From assembly GCA_037355855.1 (NCBI GenBank), contig CM074765.1, forward strand, positions 3,720,001 through 3,784,000: a stretch of DNA of 64,000 bases. The letters are read 5' to 3'. Both the position numbers and the translations under genes were made by a program. Each line of letters starts with the position of its first letter. Within the stretch, counting starts at the first letter, position 1. The DNA comes from Pseudo-nitzschia pungens. Its lineage: Eukaryota; Bacillariophyta; Bacillariophyceae; Bacillariales; Bacillariaceae. The notes beneath the pieces were generated by a model, which did not search any database, was not told the DNA's origin, and saw only the letters and a list, made by a program, of their open reading frames with translations. Positions 10,647 to 19,909 of this stretch are shown here, one piece after another.

Positions 10647-11987
10647 AAACACACACATGAGAGAATCCTCCTTCTCTCATTCAAAGAACCAATGGTGTGG
10701 CATTGACCGCGGGGCACCAAAGTGCAATACAGAACTGCGCACACGGTTGTCGGCACCGTAATCTGTTCCGGACAAACGCAACAATTGGGCACCGGGGCAG
10801 AGGAATGAGTGCCGAGAGAGTGGGTCCTGTGATCACGTCCTCCGACCAACTTTTTCAGCACTATTGTAGTGCGAAATTCGGATCGCATGCCGATGCTGCG
10901 GTACACGCACTCGAAATACAGTATTCAATTGAAATACAGTATTCAATAGTATTACTATAATATATATCATCTCTCACTATAATAGTTTCTATACTCGTAG
11001 TATCGTTTTGGAACATCATTGCGGTCTTGTAGCCTACTACCAGTATCCTGTTTCACCGAGCTGTGAATCAATCCAGGGCTGCAGCATCAAACTTGTCCGG
11101 CGTTCTGGCTTGTCCGCCAACGAATGATTGCCGGTAAACCTACCGTATCAGCAATCAATCAACAACAAGAGGAATGGAAGGAAGGAAGCAAGGAAGGACA
11201 TGACAAATGAAATCTTACTTCGTAATCATAATAATACCTTACATACCGTACGTAGTGTACTTGTCCTCTTACATACTTTTCATAAATACGGTAGATAAGA
11301 TAAATAACACCCCTTCGTCGGCGGGTTTGGTTCTCGTTTTTCGCTCTCTCGCATGGGACGACAAGCAGCAGCAGCCGGCGACAGACGCGGATCCATCCGG
11401 TAGTCGTGCGATACTCCCACCGGAATTCGAATATTCGAATTTTGATTGGCGTGTTCAATTCCGCGCCATCAAGGATTGATTGATTCGCAATATTAGCAGC
11501 TGATCGGTGCGGTTTCGTCAGCGTGCGTGTCAACCGGACACCCCGACACAACCTGCCCGAGGAAAAGAAGAACCGTTCGCATCGCTTCTCTCGAACAGCT
11601 ACCCGTACTCCCGATGCGCAAATAAGTATGAAGCAATACGTTACTGAAAAATGCCATCTTGCCATGATTTGCTTCTTCTCTCGTTGTTTCTCGGAACATG
11701 TTTTGCAACTGCGCGGAGGCGTGGTCATGATGTTTGTAGTTTGTACGGTACTAGGTACCATGTTGCTCGTACCTGTGCAGGAAGCAGGCATCCGAAGTCA
11801 TATTATATCTGTGAATTCCTTTCGGTAATCTTACCTTACTATGTATCTCTTCCCTTTGTGTGCTCCTTGCGTCTCCACCACACATCCTCGCATCACTTCG
11901 CTTCACTTCGCGTCACACCACATTCTCAAATCAATCCGCGCCATTGCAACGCATCCATTCATCCATCCTTTCATCTATTGTTTCATC
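10359..11987. other. Intergenic region
   Basis: No supported gene. It contains a CA dinucleotide run at about 10613-10658 and AT-rich stretches near 10920-10990 and 11210-11310. Overlapping short frames on both strands show no domain or ordered composition. Confidence 0.55.
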
Positions 11988-12879
11988 ATGAAGACTTTCT
12001 CACGCGCACCCGCCCTTCGCATTCTGTTCTGCGCCCTCGCCCTGGCGTTGGCTGACCTTCCCGCGTCGTCCGCCTTTTCCAACGCGGGCATGCTCGCAAA
12101 GCGACACCGAGCGTCCTCCTCGTCGTCGTCCTCGTCGTTTTCCCCGCGGATGGTGTCCACCAGCAGCCGGCCCCACACGGGCATCCTGGAGGAGGACGAG
12201 GCCCGCATCATCTACGACAGGGCCCGGGAGTTTGCCTTTTCCGACGACGCCGACGTCCAGGGGTCGTCGTCCCTGACGGACGAGGAGGCCCTCCTGCAGG
12301 AGTCGAGGTACTGGCTCCAGGAAATCATCCGGCTGCAGAGCGGCTGCATCGCCGGGACGGTCGCCGAGAAGGAGGTCTGCGAGAACCAGATGGAGGCGGC
12401 GGAAATCGTCGCCCGGCTCCGGTACCGGATCGATCTGCACGAGAAGAAACTCGCCAAGCGCCGGGAGGGGTGAGTCCGGAGTCGAGCGGAGCGGAGCGGA
12501 GCGAAGCGATGAATGAATGAATCCATAATATATATATAAACTGTTGCGTTGCGTTGCGTTGCGTTGTGTTGCGCCCGGTGACGCTTTGTCTGACGTTTTG
12601 TTTTGTTTTGTTTGGTCTTCTTGCTTCATTTGTTGTTTTGTTTTGTTTTGTTTTGTTTTGCTGTTCTCTGCTTTCTGTTTCGCAACGCGCAGCTCCGATT
12701 CCGTAGTTCCCTGGATCGCCACCGAGCTGTCCCTGGGAGCCCTCCTGATAGTGGTGGCAATCTTTTGGACGACCCTGGACCTCGGACAGCGCCACGACGA
12801 CATTCCCTCTCTGCAGAATTACCAAGAATGGTTGAACGTCGTCAAGGAGAAGGAATACCAGATCTTTGGCGGGTGGTAG
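11988..12879 (+). CDS. Plastid-targeted unknown protein with one C-terminal membrane span (2 exons)
   Basis: Exon 1 is 11988-12469 and exon 2 is 12693-12879; the 223-base intron has GTGAGT and GCGCAG ends and the join keeps the frame (phase 2), giving 222 residues. The signal peptide (RILFCALALALADLPASSA) ends with SSAFSN, a clear ASAFAP-type motif, so import into the plastid is expected. The middle is acidic and helical (EDEARIIYDRAREFAF, then EEALLQESRYWLQEIIRLQS) with two Cys in GCIAGTVAEKEVCENQ. Exon 2 encodes a single span (LSLGALLIVVAIFWTTLDL) and a short soluble tail ending YQIFGGW. I do not recognise the family. The intron is made of GCGTT and TTTTG pentamer arrays. Confidence 0.82.
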
Positions 12880-13879
12880 GAATCCAATGAATGGAATCCA
12901 ATCCTACAATCTAACTAATAATCCGGTCGACTACACTACACCCGACGGATTGCCGTGCATCACTGCAACATACACGAAACAAATGGCAAGCTCCAGCAGA
13001 ACGAAGAAAAAAAAAACGCAATTTTGATTGAGAGAACGGAGAGACTTGCCATGGGGGGAAAAGAGGAAAGAACATTGCACACCATTATTTTCAGTATTGA
13101 CCATCAGTTTATAGAAGAATTTCCATAAAAAAATAGAACGTTTCACGCACGCGACGACAAAAAACGATTGTATTCCCCCGGTGACGGACGACCGTGTCGT
13201 GTTCCCGGAGCGCTTCGCGGTATCTTTTTCCATTGCCATTGCGATTTCGGGAGGTACGGGACGGGACGGGACGGGACCGGAGCGATCGGTCGTCGCGAGT
13301 CGGAGCCGAGCGGCGATCCATCCGTTTCGATTTTTTGTTCGGAACGCGATCGCGCTGCTGCCAATCGATCGATTGCTGCCGGGACGACGAGGGACGGAAA
13401 ACCGGAAGGCGCGTTCGTCGTCGTTCCGAAACAGCCGGTTGCGAGTTTCCATCGGGCGCGCGAGCGAGCGGCGCTCTCGAATCCATTTGTTCCTCGCGGA
13501 AGCCGTAATAGCAATGAAACAATGGACTAACTACCCCGCTTTGTAGTAGTATTATTATACCGTAGCGTGTTCCGCGGTTGCGCGTGACTGTCGCGCAACG
13601 GTCTCTCGAGCTATCAATCCGTGCGTTTCGTTCGTCGCACCGTTTGCGGTACGGAGTTCTTTGGAATGACGTTTGCAATCATTACTTAAAATAACGGTTA
13701 GTCTACAAGTTGTCTGTGTTAGCGTACAATGCTCGTTTTCTTTTGGTGGAGTGGTGCAGCAACGCAGCTGTCCGGTCCTCCGGTCCTCCATCCGTATCGT
13801 ATCGTATCGTATCATATAATATATAATATTGTAACATACTACATATCGCATACGAATAGTCTCCATTCCATTCCATTCC
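12880..13879. other. Intergenic region
   Basis: Overlapping Arg/Ser-rich frames on both strands at 13100-13680 reflect local GC-rich composition; none shows a domain. ACGGG runs lie near 13256-13277 and GTATC repeats near 13796-13813. Confidence 0.5.
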
Positions 13880-15568
13880 TCACTCGTACTTGACCCCGGC
13901 CGCTGCTGCCGCTGCCGCCGCTGCCGCCGCTCCTCCTCCGCCTCCTCCTCCCGAAATCCCTCCCCCCGACCGGCCCTCCCTCAGCAGCGCCCAGGCGTAA
14001 TAGGACACCAGCGACGACCACACCGAGTTCACCCACGTCGCCACCGCCGCCAGCAGGCTCCCGCCGCCGTCGCCGCCAACGCCGACGCCGATTCCCGTTC
14101 CGATGCCAACGCCGCCGTCGCCGCCCCCGTTTCGCGCCCTTCGTCGCGACCTCCACGGTCCCCATCCCAACCACGGCGTTTGCCGCTGCCGCCGCCGCAG
14201 CACGCTGGAGCGATCGAAAAACTTGGCGTACAAAAAGCAATTGTGTTTTTCGTCGTCGATCGTGTAATAGTCCGCGATTTCCCGGAGCCGCTCAAAGCCG
14301 AGTTTTTCGTAGAACCGGATCGCCGCGGCGTTGTCGATAATGACGTGCAGGTAGGCCGTCTCGCAAATGCTGCCCGCGGAATTGTTTTTGCTGCTGCTGT
14401 TGTTTGGTGGTGGTGGTGGTGGCGCCCGCGGGAAGGATTCGTGGCTCTCCGGGTGGTGATGAGGATGAGGATGAGGATGATAATGATGGTAATAATGGTA
14501 ATGGTGGTGCCGACGACCGCTGCTGCCAATGGCTTCCGAATCCTCCTCCCGCAACCCCCGGGGGGCCGTGACGATCTGATCGTCCAGGGCGCGCTCCAGC
14601 AGGTAGGATGCCAGGCCCCGATTGCGGTATTCTTCGATGACCCCCAGCGTCATGATGTAAAAGACCTCGGTCCGATCGAGGTTCTCGTCGTCCTCGTCGT
14701 CCCCGGGATCGGGATTCCTGTTGATCTCGTCTTCCGTTTCGTCGCGGGGAGCGGCATTCTTGCGGTGGTGTTGGTGTTGGTTATTGTGGGCGTGCGCGGA
14801 ATGCGTGTTGCGGGGCCGGAAACTCGGCAGGAGGAGCCTCCGGCTGGACGGGCTGAGCTTGCGGGCGGTGAGTTTGCAGCCCAGCAGGCAGGCAATGATT
14901 TGTTCTCGTTCTCGTTCTCGTTCTCGTTCTCGTTCCCGGCCGCTCGCTGCTTGCGCGGTCGTCGTCGTAGCCACGATCGTGTAGAGTTTCTGGGGTCCCA
15001 TGGTGCGGTGCTGGCACAGATTGTCGTAAAAGTCGTCCTTGTACTCGACCGGGAACCACTCCTCGAACAATTCCTGGATCCGGATCCGATCGCCGGGCTG
15101 GATTTCGCGAAAGGAAATGGTTTGGCTATCGTTGATGCTGTTCTTGTTGTTGCTGCTGTTGTTGCTGATGCTGTTCGTGGCGCCAGCGGTTTGTGTCGTG
15201 TGCGTTTCGTCGTGGATAGCGTGGTTGGATGGATCGGCAGTGGTTGTTGCTGGAAAAGCGACAGCGGGAGCAGCATGGGTGGGTTCGTGTTTTGCAAATT
15301 CGGTGTTCCACGAACCATGGCTGTCGTCGACGCATTCCTTCCGGTTGCGGTTGCGGTTGCAGTTGCGGTTGCAGTTGATGGATCCGTACCGTCCCTCTTC
15401 GACGTCCCGTTCGCGGTCGTTTTCGGCGCGGTGACGGTGAGCGCTCGTTCCGTTGTCTCGTTGCACGGTCGCGCACGAATCGAACGGAATTTCGTCGTCG
15501 TCGGCGCCGTTGCGTATTTCTCCGCCTTCCATGGTACGGAACGGAATGATTTTTCGCGGACGAAGCAA
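13880..15568 (-). CDS. NAA60: N-alpha-acetyltransferase 60-like GNAT enzyme with C-terminal membrane tail
   Basis: NAA60 acetylates N-termini of membrane proteins on the Golgi cytosolic face. This 562-residue product carries a split GNAT domain. Residues about 152-185 show SFREIQPGD, LFEEWFPVEYKDDFYDN, matching the NAA60 opening (W/F-P-x-x-Y-P-D-x-x-Y). The acetyl-CoA loop is at about 305-325 (YIMTLGVIEEYRNRGLAS, the R-x-x-G-x-A pattern). Motif B is at about 405-425 (YLHVIIDNAAAIRFYEKLGF), followed by a YYTIDDEKHNCFLYAKF strand. Low-complexity inserts (Glu-Arg, His, Asn runs) interrupt the domain and make it longer than animal NAA60. The tail has VNSVWSSLVSYYAWALL, fitting the membrane-binding C-terminus of the family, then Gly and Ala runs. 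Met13 (15532) is an alternative start. Confidence 0.85.
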   Translation of the reverse strand: MLRPRKIIPFRTMEGGEIRNGADDDEIPFDSCATVQRDNGTSAHRHRAENDRERDVEEGRYGSINCNRNCNRNRNRKECVDDSHGSWNTEFAKHEPTHAAPAVAFPATTTADPSNHAIHDETHTTQTAGATNSISNNSSNNKNSINDSQTISFREIQPGDRIRIQELFEEWFPVEYKDDFYDNLCQHRTMGPQKLYTIVATTTTAQAASGREREREREREREQIIACLLGCKLTARKLSPSSRRLLLPSFRPRNTHSAHAHNNQHQHHRKNAAPRDETEDEINRNPDPGDDEDDENLDRTEVFYIMTLGVIEEYRNRGLASYLLERALDDQIVTAPRGLREEDSEAIGSSGRRHHHYHYYHHYHPHPHPHHHPESHESFPRAPPPPPPNNSSSKNNSAGSICETAYLHVIIDNAAAIRFYEKLGFERLREIADYYTIDDEKHNCFLYAKFFDRSSVLRRRQRQTPWLGWGPWRSRRRARNGGGDGGVGIGTGIGVGVGGDGGGSLLAAVATWVNSVWSSLVSYYAWALLREGRSGGGISGGGGGGGAAAAAAAAAAAGVKYE

Positions 15569-16044
15569 AAGGCCGCAATCTCTCCGAGAAATTCTTTGGC
15601 GCGGTGGATGGATCGTTCGAGGTCGAAAAGTGTTTCGGCGCTACGGACCGGTGGACGAGAAAACGCCCGTTGCTGCTTCGTTCGTTCGTTCGTTGGAGTA
15701 GCGGTATCGAAAACCGAAAGCGGGTACGTTAGGAACCAATACGGCACGGAATTCCATTGCGAGCACCGGCTCCACCCGGCAGCGCGACAAACAAGCTAGT
15801 CCGGGATGGCGGGGACGAAGGAAAGGGAGCAAAGATAACTCAATCAATAAAATGGCAATGCCAGGAGGGTTGGTATGCTGGTGCGTATGATGATACTCCT
15901 ATGTGTCTTGCTCGTGATCTATTCGGTGGAGTAGAAGGACGAGGTCATTCGGTTGCTATTGTATGTTGTACCGGTACGTTTTGTTAGTCTTACTAAGGTT
16001 ACTTTGATTTTAGTTCGTTTAAATAGGTGTGAGTTAAGGTTACT
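15569..16044. other. Upstream region of the acetyltransferase gene
   Basis: No gene seen. It includes a short TTCGTTCG run (15680-15692) and ends at the transposon-like element. Confidence 0.5.
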
Positions 16045-16929
16045 GGGCCATCCGATGGTTTTTATTTTCGCGCGATTTTTGAGGACCGCACGTAGCTATA
16101 ACCGTTAAAACCGTTAGAAGACGTTAAACTTATGCGTCTAAAAACTTTTTTAGACGCATAGTTATGCGTCTAAAAACTTTTTTAGACGCATAGTTATGCG
16201 TCTATTATTAGACGCATAAGCCACGATTATGCGTCTAATAATAGACGCATAACTATGCGTCTAAAAAATTTTTAGACGCACAACTTATGCGTCTAAACAT
16301 GTACTGAATGTGTGTACAATTCTACAGAGTTATGCGTCTAAAATTTATTTAGACGCACAACTGGTTTTTTAGACGCACAACTGGTCCAAATTAGCGTAGA
16401 ACTCAGTAGTAAACTGAAGAATTATTAGACGCATAACGGATGTCACTTATAGATGTGGTTCAATACACAATAACGTTTTACACTTAGTGTACTATCATCT
16501 ACGTAATTAGCTACCGTTCTATATTAAGACACGTTTAATTAATTTGTAACTTGAAGTTGGGTCATTTCACGATTATGCGTCTAAAACTTGTACTAGGGTG
16601 TGTAAGATTCTACAGGACAATGCGTCTAAAACGAATAGATATGCGTCTAAAACTTGTACTAGCCTGCGTACGATCATACGGGACCAATGCGTCCAGACGC
16701 ATAATTATGCGTCTAAAAAAATTTTAGACGCACAGTGCGTCTAAAGTTAGACGCAAGACGCATAGTTATGCGTCTAAAAACTTTTTTAGACGCATAGTTA
16801 TGCGTCTAAAAACTTTTTTAGACGCATAGTTATGCGTCTAAAGTTAACGGTCATTAACGGCTGTTAACGGTTATAACTTTTCGCGCGGTCCTCAAAAACC
16901 GCGCGAAAATTAAAACCATCGGATGGCCC
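16045..16929. mobile_element. Non-autonomous DNA transposon-like element with long TIRs and dense internal repeats
   Basis: The ends are terminal inverted repeats: GGGCCATCCGATGGTTTT at 16045 and its complement ending at 16929. The match runs through a second block (TTTTCGCGCG, TTTTTGAGGACCGC) and continues more loosely through GTTATAACCGTTA/CGTTA words, about 100 bases in all. The inside (16130-16845) is packed with more than 20 copies of ATGCGTCTAAAA and its complement, often as back-to-back hairpins. There is no coding frame. I could not identify a target-site duplication. TIRs plus subterminal repeats without a transposase fit a foldback or MITE-type element; superfamily unknown. Confidence 0.8.
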
Positions 16930-19909
16930 TGTAGTTGGTTGGGCGTGTTTGTTTCGTGCCGGGTTGGGTTGTTCGGTTTTTGCACGAGCGAGGTGCTCTG
17001 AATCGAATGCATGTCCCGCTCTGCTCTGCGGCATTTCGTCGAGTGCTGGCTCCGGTGAGTGAATGAGTCGAGTCGAGTCGAGTCAGTCGAGTCGAGTCCC
17101 ATCACGAATTTTTCGCGTTCGTTGGTAGACCGAATTGGGGTTGGCATTGTAAGATTTACTACAAAAGATGAATAAGGTTAGGAAGTAGTAGTAAGATCTT
17201 ATCCAAGACTGTATGATGAATGATGTAGCCAATCCAAGATGATGAGGAAACATCACGCCTTCCTAACTTCAACAATTGTGAGTTCCAGTTGCATTTGCTT
17301 CCAAACACAGCGTGGGTGGACACAAGGATAGCACCACCAGGAAGTGAACAATGATTGTTGTAACTCAAGAATATATACTAACAATGAAACTAGTACTACT
17401 ACTACTAGTAAGCCATCCTGATTGGTTTCTTGCTTCCTCTGGATTTTTCGCAAAGTCTACTACGTGTAGTAGTAGTACTACTAGTTTTCATCAGCCTTTT
17501 TCTTCTCGGTTTTGAACTGATCTTCCATCCATGTAACTTTTGATTGTCTCCAACAAAAGAGTCCATCAACAAGAAATGAGTCCATCAGCCCAACCAAGGT
17601 AGTAGTGCTATGGAACCAATGGAAGATTGCAATATGATCATCCGTAGTAGTACTAGTAATTTGCCTCACAACCAGGCAGCGCAGGGACATCCCGGCAGCC
17701 GAAATGTTCCGCTGAAAAAAAACAGGTCTGTTTCTGTGCTACTAATAAGGTTGCTGCGACTGAGATTCTCTGCGTGCAAGAGACAAATGAATTGATGAAG
17801 AAAGACAGAGGGAGTAAAAAACAACAAAGAGCCTACACCTGCTATTACTACTACTAGTAGTATTGATAGACAAAAATTAATACAAAAGCAGCGCACAGTT
17901 TTGTGATTCCACTAATTAATGACAGTGTTTCATCCCAATCGCCATGGCAGCTATTATTCGAACCCCCGAAACAAAGATGTCATGGTGGTGGTTTGTGATT
18001 TTGATTGATTCATTGTTGATTGATTGAGATGATGGATCGACCACTCCGGTACACGTAAGGTAGGAATTGTTTCCTGCTATTATTATTATTATTTTTCCGC
18101 CATTCGATTGATATCTTTGGTTGGCGGAGGACTTTTTTTTGGGGGGGGGGATCGTTGTTGTCACCGATGCGGTCGTTGCAATCGCAATGTGTGGTGCAGG
18201 ATCCCGTGAATCGCGTGGAAAGTCGCCGCGGAACACCATGTGCCGGGGACAAATCAGTTCGAGGCGAGAGAAGCAAGAAGTTAAAGTAAGAACGAGCGAC
18301 GCAGTGACACAAGCAGTTCGGTTTTCGAAAGAGAACGCATTCGGTCGAATGCATCCGGCTCTCGCATGGTGGTTGGCGGTGAATTGATTTGTGCCACACA
18401 AAGGCGATCTCGATGACATCCCAGCAGATTGACCCTAGATCAATCTCAATCTCAATCTCAAACATTAAAACACGCAAACTCACGGCCCGCAGGGTTGGAT
18501 CATCTTGTCAAAAAGTTTTAGTTTCATTCGTCCAATCGATTGGTTTTCGGCGACGGCCATGTACGACAACTGATCGTAGTGAGCGAGATGACTCGCGTAC
18601 GTATCCCTGTGTTGGTTGACCATCCACTCGCTGATCAGTCGACGGAATCGATTCGATTCGGGCATCGTCGTCGCCGAGAGTTCGAACGGTGACACAGAAC
18701 GAGAGAAACGTCGAGCGCGGCAAAAACAATAACAACAATGAAACAACATTCGGGTGAGACGAAAGACGTTGCTTCGTTGCATTCGTCGATTCGAGCGACG
18801 ACAACTTGCACACCGCTTTCATTTCAGCGAGAAAAAAAGAAAGAGACGAAACGAAACGCACTATTTGCTCATGTCGGCATTTCCTGATGGATCGGTTTTC
18901 GAGATTGAATTCGAAACGATCCGCGAGGCAAGGGTGTGGGATTGAGAAACGTGGGGAAGGATCGCGTGAGATTGGGTTTCGGCAACGGCATCTCTCCGGC
19001 TGCTTTGATCCTCGCTCGACGACAGCAAAGCGTGCGCCGATTCTGTTTTCGACCGTTCCCGCGGTGTCGATCGCCGCTTCGGAGTCAACGCGGCAGCGAC
19101 ATTGGCGCGCCCTTTTGTTCGTCGCTCCGACAACACCGGGTTTTGGTCCGCATGTTCTACGCACCCGTTCCGACATATCGGGCTTTCAATTGCTCCGTTG
19201 AAATCGAGGCACCACCGGCGTTGCTCATTGTACGGTACAGTTGTTGCGCTAGTGATTTTGCTTGTTTGTATTTTGAGAATGATTCGGTGGGCTGGTTTCA
19301 GGTGTCAGGAGGAAGCAGTCTCTCTCACAGTTACTGTTCGCACCGCTCATTGCTGATCGCTGATCGCAGCTTCGTATTACTCGTACTTCGTATTTCGTAA
19401 CCTTACGGCGTTTTGCAGCGTCGAATGTTTTGCTTCTGGAGATGATGTTGCGCGATGGGTGCCGGATTTGTTAGTGTTTTGTTGGGCCGTGCCGCGCGGT
19501 GTGGAGGGAGGCCCGTCGTGACTAAATAGGTGAGTCCCGCAGACCTGTTCGTTCGGGCTGTTCGATCGACCTAAACCTTACGAAGCCTAAGTACGCGTAA
19601 TTTACTTCGTTCTAAGTAACTTGTACACTAAGATACTCGTGAGAAAAATGAGGCGTGCGGTTATTTATTTCAGATTTTTGAAATGTCGTTACTTTTCAAC
19701 ACGCAGACCGAGATTAGCCGTTGCAAAACGACCTTCACTTTTTCCAACATTTGCGTTGCGATCATTCTGTGAACGGGCACCAAGCCAGCACGTATCTGTC
19801 GGTTCATGGATGGTTCCCAAACGAACCGAATGATCGATCATCAATCAATAAAAATATTTGTTCTCAACATCAATTGGCGTTGGATTATAGTAAGAGCACG
19901 CCAACAACC
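16930..19909. other. Gene-poor region upstream of the silaffin-like gene
   Basis: No supported gene. It contains a GAGTC array (17069-17098), several short ACTAGTAGTACT palindromic stretches (17386-17489, 17644-17660, 17848-17866), a poly-G run (18135-18149) and intergenic-type words at 19370-19420. The longest frames (about 220 codons, minus strand 18508-19176) are Arg/Ser-rich with no domain. Confidence 0.5.
17386..17489. repeat. Small inverted repeat of ACTAGTAGTA words
   Basis: gaaactagtactactacta at 17386 is the approximate complement of the end of the segment (tagtagtactactagttttc, ending at 17489), with about 50 unrelated bases between. Similar words recur at 17644, 17848, 46086-46190 and 51690-52430. 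Confidence 0.45.

Noticed and set aside
10613..10658. CA dinucleotide run as a possible intron end
   Set aside because: No coding exon in a compatible frame follows it; it lies after the stop of the plastid protein gene.
14180..15799. 539-codon plus-strand frame over the acetyltransferase gene
   Set aside because: Antisense shadow of the NAA60-like gene; no domain, compositionally biased.
16045..16929. CRISPR-like array, because of the regularly repeated short word
   Set aside because: The copies occur in both orientations with variable spacing and no unique spacers, inside terminal inverted repeats, in a eukaryotic genome.
18508..19176. 222-codon minus-strand frame
   Set aside because: Arg/Ser-rich, no domain, overlapped by similar-length plus-strand frames; looks like composition.
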